A DNA stretch of 64,000 bases from Sphingosinicella sp. YJ22 (lineage in GTDB: Bacteria; Pseudomonadota; Alphaproteobacteria; Sphingomonadales; Sphingomonadaceae): contig NZ_JAANPA010000003.1 in assembly GCF_011320075.1 (NCBI RefSeq), forward strand, positions 1 to 64,000, written 5' to 3'. The notes below the pieces were generated by a model. It saw nothing but the letters and a program-made list of their open reading frames with translations, was not told where the DNA came from and ran no database searches. Made by a program: the position numbers and the translations under genes. Positions 10,465 to 19,296 of this stretch are shown here, piece after piece (the first letter of the stretch is position 1; the number at the start of each line of letters is the position of its first letter).

Positions 10465-11985
10465 TTAGTCTTCGAACTCTCCCTCCGCCCCGAAGGCGCG
10501 CTCGATGAGGGCCTGGGTGGAGGGGTCGAACGCCAGGGCGCCGGGCATGTCGATCGCCTTGGCCATTTCCTTGCCGAGCTCGACCCCGAACTGATCGAAC
10601 GGGTTGATCCCCAGCAGCACCGCGTTGGCGAAGACGCGGTGCTCGTAAAAAGCGAGCAGGGCGCCGAGGCTGCGCGGGTCGAGGCGGTCGAGCAGGATCG
10701 TCGTCGAGGGGCGGTCACCCGGATAATTGCGGTGCGGATCGTCCGACCGGCGGCCGGCCATGAGCGCCGCGCCCTGGGCGAAGCAGTTGCTGAGCAGCTG
10801 GGCATGATGCTCGAACGAGAGCGAATGGCCCGGCTCGGTGCAGGCGATGAACTCGACCGGGACCAGATGCGTGCCCTGGTGGAGCAGCTGGAACACGGCA
10901 TGCTGGGCGTCGGTGCCGACCCCGCCCCAGGTGATTGGCGCGGTCGCGCGGCCGACGGGGGAGCCGTCGAGGCGGACGCTCTTGCCGTTCGATTCCATCT
11001 CGAGCTGCTGGAGATAGGGCGGCAGCAGCCGAAGCCGTTCGTCATAGGCGAACACGCCCCGCGTCGCGCAGCCGCGGACATTCGCATAATAGCGGTCGAC
11101 GAAGGCGGCGAGGACGGGGACGTTGTCGGAAATCGGGCTGTGGCGGAAATGGCGGTCCATCTCCGCGGCGCCCTCCAGCAGCTCCTCGAACGCGGTCCAG
11201 CCGAGCGCGAGCGCGGCGGGGAAGCCGATCGACGACCACAGGGAGAAGCGACCGCCGACGGTCTCGCTGAACGGCAGGATTCGGGTCTCGTCGATGCCAT
11301 ATTCCAGCGCTCGGTCGGGGCTGGCCGTAACGGCGATGACCCGGCCGTAGGGGTCGGGAACGCCATTCTCCTCCATCCACTGGAGCGCCGAGGCGGCGTT
11401 GAGCATCGTCTCGGTAGTGGTGAAGGTCTTGGACGCGATGACCAGCAGAGTCGAATGCGGGTCGAAATGGCGGATCGCCTCCGCCAGAGCGGCGCCGTCG
11501 ACATTGGAGACAATGGCGGTGTCGTAGCGGCCGGAATCGCGGCCGAGCGCGTCGACGATCAGCTTGGGACCCAGCGCCGAGCCGCCGATGCCGACATGAA
11601 GGATGTGGCGGACCGGACCAAACGCCTCGGCCTCGACCGCATCCACCAGGGTGCGCATGCGGGCGTGGAACTGGCGCGCCTGCTCGACGCTCTCCGCAGC
11701 CCCCTCGCCCCGCTCGGCGGTATGCTCGGCGGCGCGGCCCTCGGTGGGATTGACGACGGCGCCGGCGAACAGCGCCTCGCGGTGGCCGGCGAGGTCCTGA
11801 GCCTCGGCAAGCGCTGCGAAGCGCTCGATCAGGCGCGCGTCGAGATGGGTCTTGGCGAAGTCAAAGCGGATTCCGCACGCTTCCCGGACCAGCCGGTCCA
11901 GCCGGTCGGGATCGGCAGCGAACAAGTCCGCCAGAGTCCTCGTCTCGGCGGCCGCGCCGTCCAGCGCCTGCCAGGCGTCTTCCAT
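10465..11985 (-). CDS. pgi: Glucose-6-phosphate isomerase
   Basis: The 506-residue protein interconverts glucose 6-phosphate and fructose 6-phosphate. Motifs include HVGIGGSALGPKL, the SKTFTTTETM phosphate-binding loop, SVGGRFSLWS-like FSETVGGRFSLWSSIG, GVGTDAQHAVFQLLHQGT with the catalytic His, and the family signature FDQFGVELGKEMA near the C-terminus. Length is slightly shorter than the E. coli enzyme (about 550), as is common in alphaproteobacteria. The frame stays open upstream to 12291, but AGGGAG six bases before the ATG at 11985 identifies the start. It is divergent from lepB with a 127-bp intergenic region that must hold both promoters. Confidence 0.95.
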   Translation of the reverse strand: MEDAWQALDGAAAETRTLADLFAADPDRLDRLVREACGIRFDFAKTHLDARLIERFAALAEAQDLAGHREALFAGAVVNPTEGRAAEHTAERGEGAAESVEQARQFHARMRTLVDAVEAEAFGPVRHILHVGIGGSALGPKLIVDALGRDSGRYDTAIVSNVDGAALAEAIRHFDPHSTLLVIASKTFTTTETMLNAASALQWMEENGVPDPYGRVIAVTASPDRALEYGIDETRILPFSETVGGRFSLWSSIGFPAALALGWTAFEELLEGAAEMDRHFRHSPISDNVPVLAAFVDRYYANVRGCATRGVFAYDERLRLLPPYLQQLEMESNGKSVRLDGSPVGRATAPITWGGVGTDAQHAVFQLLHQGTHLVPVEFIACTEPGHSLSFEHHAQLLSNCFAQGAALMAGRRSDDPHRNYPGDRPSTTILLDRLDPRSLGALLAFYEHRVFANAVLLGINPFDQFGVELGKEMAKAIDMPGALAFDPSTQALIERAFGAEGEFED

Positions 11986-12112
11986 CTCACACTCCCTGAT
12001 CTTCACCGCCGCCCTAGGCGCAGTTGAACGCCCATTGAAGTGGATTGCTGCATTCCGGCCGGGGCCAAGGCTTCGCTTGACCCGAACCCCGTCGCCAAGC
12101 GAAGGGACCGGA

Positions 12113-12994
12113 ATGGCAAGCGAAAGCGACAAGGCCGCGCCCGCCGCGGAACAGGCTCCCGTCCCGTCTGCGGCCGAAACGCCGCCGGAAAAGCAGGAGA
12201 AGGAGTCGATCTGGAGCTTCCTGCGCTTCCTGCTCATCCTCGGCGTCGTCACCCTGCTGGTGCGCAGCCTGCTGTTCGCGCCGTTCAGCATCCCGTCGGG
12301 ATCGATGCTGCCGAACCTGATGATCGGCGACTATCTCTTCGTGTCAAAATGGCCCTACGGCTATTCGCGCTATTCCTTCCCGTTCGGAATCGCCCAGTTC
12401 GACGGCCGCATCATGTCGTCGCTGCCCGAGCGCGGCGACATCGCCGTATTCCGCTACCCCGGCCCGCGCAACGAGGATTTCGTCAAGCGAGTCATCGGCC
12501 TGCCCGGCGACACGATCGAGGTGCGCGGCGGCGCCACCATCCTCAACGGCCAGCCGGTGCAGCGCCAGGCCGCCGGCCAGTTCGTCGTGCCGGTGTCCGA
12601 GAACAGCCCGTGCAGTCCCTATCCGGGCAGCGCGGCGCGGCTGATCGCCCAGCCGGACGGCACGCCCGCCTGCTCCTATCCGCTGGTGCGCGAGACCCTG
12701 CCGGGCGGGCGAAGCTTCGACACGATCGACCAGTTCCCGGCGTCGGAAGGCGACAATGTCGCGCAATTCACCGTCCCCGAAGGCCATGTCTTCGTGATGG
12801 GCGACAACCGCGACGACAGCCTGGACGGCCGATTCCCGGTGGCTCGGGGCGGCGTCGGCCTGCTGCCGCTGGAAAACCTGCAAGGGCGCGCGCTGATCAG
12901 CTTCTGGTCGACCGACGGATCCGCCGCGTGGCTGCTGCCCTGGACCTGGTTCAGCGCGGCGCGGTGGAGCCGGATCGGGATGACCTATCCGTGA
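12113..12994 (+). CDS. lepB: Signal peptidase I
   Basis: This 293-residue membrane protease removes signal peptides of secreted proteins. A hydrophilic N-terminus is followed by one membrane segment (FLRFLLILGVVTLLVRSLLF), then the catalytic serine motif FSIPSGSMLPNL (Ser64), the catalytic lysine motif DFVKRVIGLPGD (Lys125), and the C-terminal GHVFVMGDNRDDSLDGRF box. An extra loop of about 40 residues with two cysteines (around ENSPCSPYPG and TPACSYPL) sits between boxes D and E; such loops occur in alphaproteobacterial enzymes. GAAGGGA lies six bases before the ATG. It overlaps rnc by four bases (GTGA), giving the conserved alphaproteobacterial order lepB-rnc-era. Confidence 0.95.
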   Translation: MASESDKAAPAAEQAPVPSAAETPPEKQEKESIWSFLRFLLILGVVTLLVRSLLFAPFSIPSGSMLPNLMIGDYLFVSKWPYGYSRYSFPFGIAQFDGRIMSSLPERGDIAVFRYPGPRNEDFVKRVIGLPGDTIEVRGGATILNGQPVQRQAAGQFVVPVSENSPCSPYPGSAARLIAQPDGTPACSYPLVRETLPGGRSFDTIDQFPASEGDNVAQFTVPEGHVFVMGDNRDDSLDGRFPVARGGVGLLPLENLQGRALISFWSTDGSAAWLLPWTWFSAARWSRIGMTYP

Positions 12995-13653
12995 GCGATC
13001 TCGCCGCGTGGGTGAAGGCCGAGACCGGCCACGCCCCCGCCGACATTTCCCTGTTCGAGCGGGCGCTGACCCATTCGAGCCGCGGCGGCGCCGATTATGA
13101 GCGGCTGGAGTTCCTCGGCGACCGCGTGCTCGGCGTGGTCATCGCCTCGTGGCTCTATGCGCGTTTCGACAAGGAGAGCGAAGGCCAGCTGTCGCGCCGC
13201 TTGAACGTGCTGGTGTCGCGCGAGACCTGCGCCGAGGTGGCGCGCAACATCGGCCTCGCGCCGCGCATGCGCCTTGGCAAGCAAGCGCTGGAGGACGGCG
13301 CCGGCGACAGCGACAATGTGCTCGGCGACATGATCGAGGCGCTGCTCGGCGCGCTCTATCTCGAAGGCGGAGTCGCCGCGGCCGAGACCTTCGTCCGGCG
13401 CCAGTGGGAAAGCTTCGTCGAAGAGCAGCGCTCGGCGCCCAAGCACCCCAAGTCGGGGCTCCAGGAGTGGGCCGCGGCGAACAACCGCAAGCCCCCCGAA
13501 TACCGCCTGGTCGACCGCTCCGGCCCCCACCATGCACCGCGCTTCATCGTCGAGGTGCAGGTGCGCGGCGCCGGCGAGGCCCAGGCGGAAGGCACAAGCA
13601 AGCAGGAAGCCGAAACCGAAGCGGCCCGCCTGCTGTTGGAGAAACTGGGATAA
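12991..13653 (+). CDS. rnc: Ribonuclease III
   Basis: The 220-residue endonuclease cleaves double-stranded RNA in rRNA maturation and mRNA decay. The catalytic domain has the signature YERLEFLGDRVLG (residues 36-48) and the second metal-binding motif DMIEALLGALYLEGG with Asp113 and Glu116. A double-stranded RNA-binding domain occupies about residues 150-220, ending SKQEAETEAARLLLEKLG. The start is a GTG whose last bases form the lepB stop codon, a four-base overlap that implies coupled translation. It is followed after 36 bp by era, also part of the same presumed operon. Confidence 0.95.
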   Translation: MSDLAAWVKAETGHAPADISLFERALTHSSRGGADYERLEFLGDRVLGVVIASWLYARFDKESEGQLSRRLNVLVSRETCAEVARNIGLAPRMRLGKQALEDGAGDSDNVLGDMIEALLGALYLEGGVAAAETFVRRQWESFVEEQRSAPKHPKSGLQEWAAANNRKPPEYRLVDRSGPHHAPRFIVEVQVRGAGEAQAEGTSKQEAETEAARLLLEKLG

Positions 13654-13689
13654 CCCCTACCTTCTCCGCATGAACAAGGATTCCAAGTG

Positions 13690-14583
13690 ATGGCACAACG
13701 CGCGGGCCTGGTGGCCGTGGTTGGCGCACCCAATGCGGGCAAGTCGACCCTGGTCAATGCGCTGGTCGGGCAGAAGGTGGCGATCGTGTCGCCCAAGGCG
13801 CAGACGACGCGGACTCGGCTGATGGGCATCGCCTTGCTCGGCGAGACCCAGGTCCTCCTGGTCGACACGCCGGGAATCTTCGAGCCGCGCCGGCGCCTCG
13901 ACCGCGCGATGAACGCCGCGGTGTGGGAAGGCGCCAAGGACGCCGACGCGATCGCCCTGGTGGTCGACGCGGCCAAGGGCTTCAACCGCGCCCTGGAGCA
14001 GATCGTCCAGCGCATCGCCGAGCGCCGCGAGCCCAAGATCCTCGTCCTCAACAAGGTCGACATCACCAAGAAGGACGATTTGCTCGCGCTGATCGCCGGC
14101 ATGAACCAGCGCGTCGACTTCACCGACACGTTCATGGTCTCGGCAACGACCGGGGACGGGGTCGCCGACCTCAAGGCCGCACTCGCCGCTCGGATGCCGG
14201 AGGGGCCGTGGCTGTTCCCTGAGGACCAGGTGTCGGACGCGACCGACCGGATGATGGCCGCCGAGGTGACGCGCGAGCAACTCTACCTCAAGCTCCACGC
14301 CGAGCTGCCTTATGCGAGCGCGATCGAGACCGAGAAATATGAGGAGCGCAAGGACGGCTCGGTCGCCATCCACCAGCAGATCCTCGTCGGCCGGCCGACC
14401 CAGAAGGCGATCGTGCTCGGCAAGGGCGGCACCATGATCCGCCAGATCGGCGAGGCCGCGCGCACCGAGCTCGCCGAGCTTCTGGGCCGCAAGGTCCACC
14501 TCTTCCTCCACGTCAAGGTGAAGCCCGACTGGGAGGAGGACCGCGGCCTCTATCGCGAAATCGGGCTGGACTGGGTCGAGTAA
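13690..14583 (+). CDS. era: GTPase Era
   Basis: This 297-residue GTPase binds the 3' end of 16S rRNA and helps 30S subunit assembly. G1 is GAPNAGKST, G2 lies in QTTRTRLMGI, G3 is DTPG, and G4 is NKVD. The C-terminal KH domain shows QKAIVLGKGGTMIRQIGEAAR, the Era type of KH loop, and the protein ends KVKPDWEEDRGLYREIGLDWVE. The ATG at 13690 is preceded by AAGGA with nine bases spacing; a GTG at 13687 is also in frame and cannot be excluded. It is the third gene of lepB-rnc-era. recO, which often follows era, is not present here. Confidence 0.95.
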   Translation: MAQRAGLVAVVGAPNAGKSTLVNALVGQKVAIVSPKAQTTRTRLMGIALLGETQVLLVDTPGIFEPRRRLDRAMNAAVWEGAKDADAIALVVDAAKGFNRALEQIVQRIAERREPKILVLNKVDITKKDDLLALIAGMNQRVDFTDTFMVSATTGDGVADLKAALAARMPEGPWLFPEDQVSDATDRMMAAEVTREQLYLKLHAELPYASAIETEKYEERKDGSVAIHQQILVGRPTQKAIVLGKGGTMIRQIGEAARTELAELLGRKVHLFLHVKVKPDWEEDRGLYREIGLDWVE

Positions 14584-14647
14584 GGTTCGCGTGGGCGGCT
14601 GTCCGCCTGCGGGACGGCGCTGAAGCAGCGGTCGCGGGCCCTCACGC

Positions 14648-14666
14648 GAGAGCGTAGGCCGCTCTC
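14648..14666 (+). promoter_or_regulatory. Perfect 7-bp hairpin abutting the start codon of the GT39-like gene
   Basis: GAGAGCG (14648-14654) and CGCTCTC (14660-14666) form a perfect stem around a five-base loop, ending one base before the ATG at 14667. No separate ribosome binding site is visible. The structure could reduce translation initiation, or act as a weak end signal for the era transcript. If the real start lies further downstream, it would simply be part of the untranslated leader. Confidence 0.3.
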
Positions 14667-16079
14667 ATGGCCACCCTCGCGCAACGCATAGACGCGGCAC
14701 CCGCACGCTTCGCTCGCACGTCGACGATCGGCTGGCCGGCGCTGGTGGTGCTGGTCGGGATCGTCGCGGTCGCGGTCGGGTGGACCGGGTTCATCGCTTC
14801 GGACGACCAATTCTATTATTTCGGCGCGCTGGAGTGGGCGCAGAGCGGGCCGTTCGCGGGCGACAGCCACTGGACGACCCGCTTCCCGCTTGTCCTCAGC
14901 CTCGCCGCGGCGATCAGGGCGGTGGGCGCTGAACCGCTCGCCCTGCATCTCACCGCCATCGCCTGGTACGCCGCGTTCGTCGCCGTCGGCATCCTGCTCG
15001 CGCGGCGGATCGCGGGTCAGCACGCCGGCTGGATCGCAGGCGTGCTTCTCGCGAGCATGCCGCTGATCGCCACGGGCGGCTCGATCGTGAATTGCGACAA
15101 TCCCGAAGCGGTGTTCCTGATGCTCGGCGCCTGGCTGCTCGCCGGCGAGGTCGAGCGGGCACGCGTGAGCCGCTGCCTGCTCGCCGGAGCGGCCTTCGGG
15201 CTGGCGATGCTGAGCCGCGAGACGGCGGTGCTGGCGCTGTCGGGCCTCGGAATCCTGTTCCTCCTCGGCCGTCCCCTCCCCCGCTGGGCGCTGCTCGCGG
15301 TCGGCTGCGGCGCGGCGCTGGTGCTGGTCGGTGAGGCGGCGTTCCAGTGGGCGATGACCGGCGACCCGCTTCACCGCTACGCCCTCGCCTTCAATCACGA
15401 TTCCCGCCTTGACCGCGCGGCCAACGAGGAAGGCAATCTGCTCGTCCACCCGGCGCTCGACCCGCTGCTCGTGCTGTTCGTGAACAACGAATTCGCCCTG
15501 ATGTTCTGGCTGGCGATCCCGGCGACGCTGGCGATGCGCCGCGCGGGCATGGACTGGCGCCGCTTCGCGCCAATGCTGGCGATGGGCGCCGCTTCGTTCG
15601 TGCTGGTCGCCCTGTTGTCGCACAAGCTGGTGCTGAACCCGCGCTACTTCACGCCGACCGCGGTCGCCGCAACGATCCTCGTCGCCGCCTGGATCGCCCG
15701 TCTCGCCCCGAAGCGCGCTGCCGCAATCCTCGCCGTCGCGGTGGCCGCCAACCTCGCCATGCTGTCGCTGCAGAACAACCATCCGCGTTGGGAAGCGACG
15801 GCTCTCGTCGAAGCGGCAGCCGCAGATCCGTCTCGCCCGATCGCCGCCGCTCCGGAAATCGTCTCGCGCGCCGAGTTGCCACTGCACTGGGCGGGCCTGT
15901 CGAATGTGCGAAACGATGCCCGCTACGCGCTCGTCCCGGCGGACGAGGCAGCCGGGTTCGCGGTGATGGAGCGCTATCCCGCGCCTTGGCGGCCCGCCGG
16001 CGCCTTCCTGGCCGCGCTGGGGATCGAGGTCGACCGGCTCAAGGCCGGCCAGAACATGGCGCTGGTCCGCCTCTACTAA
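14667..16079 (+). CDS. Integral membrane protein, glycosyltransferase family 39 (ArnT/PMT)-like
   Basis: The 470-residue protein has about ten hydrophobic helices. An acidic motif soon after the first helix, FIASDDQFYYFGALEWAQ, is followed by the sequence DSHWTTRFPL, as in lipid-phosphosugar-dependent GT39/GT83 transferases, where the first periplasmic loop carries the catalytic Asp. Such enzymes move a sugar from a polyprenyl phosphate to lipid A, protein or another acceptor on the outer face of the inner membrane. The acceptor here is unknown. It stands alone between era and rtcB, and a hairpin directly precedes the ATG. Confidence in the superfamily is good; the substrate is not known. Confidence 0.7.
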   Translation: MATLAQRIDAAPARFARTSTIGWPALVVLVGIVAVAVGWTGFIASDDQFYYFGALEWAQSGPFAGDSHWTTRFPLVLSLAAAIRAVGAEPLALHLTAIAWYAAFVAVGILLARRIAGQHAGWIAGVLLASMPLIATGGSIVNCDNPEAVFLMLGAWLLAGEVERARVSRCLLAGAAFGLAMLSRETAVLALSGLGILFLLGRPLPRWALLAVGCGAALVLVGEAAFQWAMTGDPLHRYALAFNHDSRLDRAANEEGNLLVHPALDPLLVLFVNNEFALMFWLAIPATLAMRRAGMDWRRFAPMLAMGAASFVLVALLSHKLVLNPRYFTPTAVAATILVAAWIARLAPKRAAAILAVAVAANLAMLSLQNNHPRWEATALVEAAAADPSRPIAAAPEIVSRAELPLHWAGLSNVRNDARYALVPADEAAGFAVMERYPAPWRPAGAFLAALGIEVDRLKAGQNMALVRLY

Positions 16080-16082
16080 CAA

Positions 16083-16110
16083 GTGAGGCCCGCCTCGCGG
16101 CGAGCCTCAC
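16083..16110. terminator. Bidirectional hairpin between converging genes
   Basis: GTGAGGC (16083-16089) pairs with GCCTCAC (16104-16110), and the loop itself can extend the stem (CGCC with GGCG). It sits exactly between the converging GT39-like and rtcB genes. There is only a short T-rich stretch on the rtcB side (TTGTT), so termination efficiency is uncertain. Confidence 0.45.
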
Positions 16111-16113
16111 CCG

Positions 16114-17340
16114 TCAGCCCTTGATATTGATGATCTGCCTGAGCCGGTGCTTGATCCGCACCAGATCGGTCTGCGCGTCCATCACCGCCCCGATGTCCTT
16201 GTAGGCCGCAGGGCTCTCGTCGATCACCCCGGCGTCGGTGCGGCACTCGATGCCCTTCACCGCCGCCTGGTGCTGCTCCAGGCTGATCAGCTTCTTCGCC
16301 TGGGTGCGCGACATCACCCGGCCGGCGCCGTGCGAGCAGCTGTGAAAGCTGTCCGCGCTGCCGACCCCTTCGATGATGAAGCTCCCCGTTCCCATCGATC
16401 CCGGGATGATTCCAAGGTCGCCCTCGCGGGCGCGCACGGCGCCCTTGCGGGTGACCCACACATCCTCGCCGAAATGATGCTCCCTGACCGCATAATTGTG
16501 GTGGCAGTTGATCGCCGCCTTGTCGGTCTTGAACGGGGGCACATGACCGCGAAGGGCATCGAGGACCCGGCCCATCATGATCTCGCGATTGGCCATCGCG
16601 TAATCCTGAGCGAAGCTCATCGCCTCGATATAATCGTCGAACAACTGCGTCCCTTCCGACAGGAACGCGAGGTCCCGGTCGGCGAGGTGGAAGTCGAGCC
16701 GCTCTTTGGCGATCGCCTCGCGGGCCGTGTCGATGAAGTAGGTCCCGATCCGGTTGCCGGTCCCCCGGCTCCCGGAGTGGAGCATCACCCACACGCGGTC
16801 CTCTTCATCGAGGCAGATCTCGATGAAGTGGTTCCCGCCGCCCATCGACCCAAGCTGGTCGGACGTCTTGCCGTCGACCTTCGGGTGCTTCGACTTGATC
16901 CGCCGCCAGCGGTCCTCGAACCGGTCGTGCCACACGCGGCCGATCGAGTTCGGAGTCGACGCCCAGCCACCCTTGGCGTGGTTGGCCGTCTGGCTCGTCT
17001 CGAAACCCTTGGGCACCGCCCGCTCGATGTCCGCACGGATCGCGCCGAGGCTGTCGGGCAGGTCGCTCGCGATCAGGCTGGTGCGCACCGCCGACATTCC
17101 GCAGCCGATGTCTACCCCGACCGCGGCCGGGATGATCGCCTTCCTGGTGGCGATCACCGAGCCGACCGTGGCGCCCCTGCCGAGATGCACGTCGGGCATC
17201 CCGGCGACATGGCTGTGGATGAACGGCAGCGACGCGATGTTGCGCAGCTGCTGCATCGCCTGCGCCTCGAACGGCGCGTGGCTGTCCCACAGCTTGAGCG
17301 GCGCTCCCCCGCTTTGGTGCACTGAAAATTTCGTACTCAT
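16114..17340 (-). CDS. rtcB: RNA-splicing ligase RtcB
   Basis: The 408-residue protein has the E. coli RtcB length. It joins RNA 2',3'-cyclic phosphate (or 3'-phosphate) and 5'-OH ends using GTP and Mn. Metal ligands are visible in GVDIGCGMSAVR (Cys), GSMGGGNHFIEI (His), MLHSGSRGTGN (His) and NCHHNYAV (His). The guanylylated histidine is His337 in SHGAGRVMSRTQA, at the same number as in E. coli. GGGGAGAG four bases before the ATG fixes the start; the frame is open further upstream to 17445. No rtcA, archease or rtcR regulator lies next to it, and I see no sigma-54 consensus in the 260-bp upstream gap. That gap holds a small hairpin (GCGCCC/GGGCGC, 17433-17451). Confidence 0.95.
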   Translation of the reverse strand: MSTKFSVHQSGGAPLKLWDSHAPFEAQAMQQLRNIASLPFIHSHVAGMPDVHLGRGATVGSVIATRKAIIPAAVGVDIGCGMSAVRTSLIASDLPDSLGAIRADIERAVPKGFETSQTANHAKGGWASTPNSIGRVWHDRFEDRWRRIKSKHPKVDGKTSDQLGSMGGGNHFIEICLDEEDRVWVMLHSGSRGTGNRIGTYFIDTAREAIAKERLDFHLADRDLAFLSEGTQLFDDYIEAMSFAQDYAMANREIMMGRVLDALRGHVPPFKTDKAAINCHHNYAVREHHFGEDVWVTRKGAVRAREGDLGIIPGSMGTGSFIIEGVGSADSFHSCSHGAGRVMSRTQAKKLISLEQHQAAVKGIECRTDAGVIDESPAAYKDIGAVMDAQTDLVRIKHRLRQIINIKG

Positions 17341-17600
17341 CTTACTCTCCCCTTGGTGAAATCCCGCGAGGAGGACGGCCGTTCCGGCGTCTGAGCTTTC
17401 GACTATGGAGGAAAGTTCGACCAGCTGGCGCTGCGCCCTCGTCACGGGCGCAACGACGCGCCCGGTCAGCCCCAGGGGCTACCGACTTCGAGACGAAGGG
17501 TGCTGGTCGCGTTCATAGCGATCGAGCCAATAGCCGAATTGCTGCACTGCGGCAACCGGGGCACGTTGAGAGCGCCCGCGCGTTCGCCTATCGCCCAGCC

Positions 17601-18374
17601 ATGCCGCGTCCGATCAACATCCTGCTCGTCCGCCACGCGGTGTCCGCGGCTAATCTCGACCGCAGCCTCTATCAGCGCTTGCCCGACCCCAAGGTACCGC
17701 TGGCGCCCCAGGGCCACGAGCAGGCGCGCGCGGCGGGCGACGCGGTCGCGGCCTGGCTGAAGACGCAGGAGCCGGGCGGCACCCGCATCCTGTGTTCGCC
17801 CTACCAGCGCACGCGCGAGACCTGCGCCGGCATCGAGGCGGGGCTGAAGGCCAACGACGTCGCGTACGACCGGATCGAGGAGCTGGCGCTCAGGGAAATG
17901 AGCTTCGGCCTATTCGACGGCATCGCCGACGAGGAACTGCCCCAGCTCTTCCCACGCGAGCACGCCCATTATCAGAAGCATGTCGATTTCGAGGGCGAGT
18001 TCTTCGCGCCGATGCCCTTGGGCGAGAGCCGGGTCCAGGTCGCCGACCGTGTGAAGGGCGTGTTCGGCACCCTCATCCGCGACAATCGCGAGCGCGAGAA
18101 TGGCTGGCGAATCCGCAATTTCGTCATCGTCAGCCACGGCGTCACGTTGCGCGCCTTCATCATGCAGTGGCTCCACCTGACGCCCGAATGGTTCCAGGCC
18201 CAGCCCAACCCGGCCAACGCATCGGTCTCACTGATCTCCAGCGACGGAGTCGAGCCCTATCGGCTGAGCACCGTGTTCGAGGGCTTCCCTCACCGCCCGA
18301 CCAAGCAGGACATGCGCGAGGAAGGCGTCGTCCAGCCGGCGGCGGACACGACGGTGGCCGGCGAGCCGGGCTGA
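17601..18374 (+). CDS. Histidine phosphatase family protein
   Basis: The 257-residue protein belongs to the phosphoglycerate-mutase-like superfamily. The N-terminal motif is LLVRHAVSAAN, with the phosphohistidine in RHA instead of the more usual RHG, followed by SPYQRTRETC (second Arg), ELALREMSFGLFDG (Glu) and VIVSHGVTLRAF (second His). These form the complete catalytic pocket. Substrate cannot be told from sequence; the family covers sugar phosphatases, phosphoserine phosphatases and others. A long loop around HYQKHVDFEGEFFAPMPLGES precedes the last motif. It is convergent with cobB, with one base between stops. No strong ribosome site is visible before the ATG. Confidence 0.83.
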   Translation: MPRPINILLVRHAVSAANLDRSLYQRLPDPKVPLAPQGHEQARAAGDAVAAWLKTQEPGGTRILCSPYQRTRETCAGIEAGLKANDVAYDRIEELALREMSFGLFDGIADEELPQLFPREHAHYQKHVDFEGEFFAPMPLGESRVQVADRVKGVFGTLIRDNRERENGWRIRNFVIVSHGVTLRAFIMQWLHLTPEWFQAQPNPANASVSLISSDGVEPYRLSTVFEGFPHRPTKQDMREEGVVQPAADTTVAGEPG

Positions 18375-18375
18375 C

Positions 18376-19092
18376 TCAGGGGTTCGCCGCCAGCACCTCC
18401 TCCACCCAGGCCGGCACCAGCTCGCCCGCTTTGCCGATCCGCGTTTCGTGGAAGAAGATGCTGCCCTGGCGCGGGTCGAGGTTCATCTCGAGCGTGCGGG
18501 CGCCGCAATAGCGGGCGGTCTGGACGTAGCCGGCGGCGGGGTAGACCGCGCCCGACGTGCCGATCGACACAAACAGGTCCGCCTCCATCAGCGCCCTGTC
18601 GATCCGCTCCATCTCATAGGGCATCTCGCCGAACCACACGATGTCGGGCCGAAGCTTCCCCGCGACGCCGCATGTCGGGCAGTCCGGGCCGTTGGCCAAT
18701 TCCCCTTGCCACGGCGAGCGCGCGTCGCAGGCGCGGCACCAGGCGGATTTGAGCTCGCCGTGCATGTGGAGCAGGCGACTGGCCCCTGCGCGCTCGTGGA
18801 GGTCGTCGACATTCTGGGTGACGATGAGGAGGCCGCCCTTCCACTCCTTGTCGAGCCGCGCCAGCGCCGCATGGGCGGCGTTGGGTTCGACCTCGTGCAG
18901 CCGCGCCCGCCGCGCGTCGTAGAAGCGCTGGACCAGCGCCGGATCGCGCGCGAAGCCCTCGGGCGTCGCGACGTCCTCGACGCGGTGCCCTTCCCACAGG
19001 CCGTCCGGGCCGCGGAACGTCGCAACGCCGGATTCCGCCGAAATGCCGGCGCCGGTGAGGATGACGATGTTGCGGATGTCGCTGAAATCCAT
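18376..19092 (-). CDS. cobB: NAD-dependent protein deacylase (sirtuin)
   Basis: The 238-residue sirtuin removes acyl groups from lysine using NAD. It has the NAD-binding GAGISAESGVATFRG, the catalytic motif TQNVDDLHERAG with HMHGE (His111), and a zinc module with four cysteines (119, 122, 138 and 141). Tyr58 and Arg61 in FYDARR form the YxxR pair that marks SIRT5/CobB-type class III enzymes able to remove succinyl and malonyl groups as well as acetyl. In other bacteria its main target is acetyl-CoA synthetase, whose gene lies 16 kb away. Monocistronic; the intergenic region to the next gene (19093-19296) holds no further gene. Confidence 0.93.
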   Translation of the reverse strand: MDFSDIRNIVILTGAGISAESGVATFRGPDGLWEGHRVEDVATPEGFARDPALVQRFYDARRARLHEVEPNAAHAALARLDKEWKGGLLIVTQNVDDLHERAGASRLLHMHGELKSAWCRACDARSPWQGELANGPDCPTCGVAGKLRPDIVWFGEMPYEMERIDRALMEADLFVSIGTSGAVYPAAGYVQTARYCGARTLEMNLDPRQGSIFFHETRIGKAGELVPAWVEEVLAANP

Positions 19093-19296
19093 CCGCCCCG
19101 CTTAGCCGGTGCATCGAAACTTCGCGAGGGAGCCGCCCGATCACGTCGCGCCGCGTCCGATCGGCGCAAAAAAATCTCGGCACGTCGCAGGGACGGGATC
19201 AAATTAACCGCAGGGTCTCGCCGCATCGGGAAATCTGATGGAAGAACACGGTCCTGGGCCCGGGCAAGGGTCTCGCGTTATTGGTGGGGTGTGCAC

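Noticed and set aside
17341-17600. Sigma-54 promoter upstream of rtcB, as in many rtc operons
   Set aside because: I looked for a TGGCAC-N5-TTGC-type match on the rtcB strand and saw none; only a small GC hairpin is present.
18376-19092. Sirtuin as an anti-phage ThsA/DSR-type defence protein
   Set aside because: It is a standalone 238-residue class III CobB with complete zinc module. No defence partner genes adjoin it.
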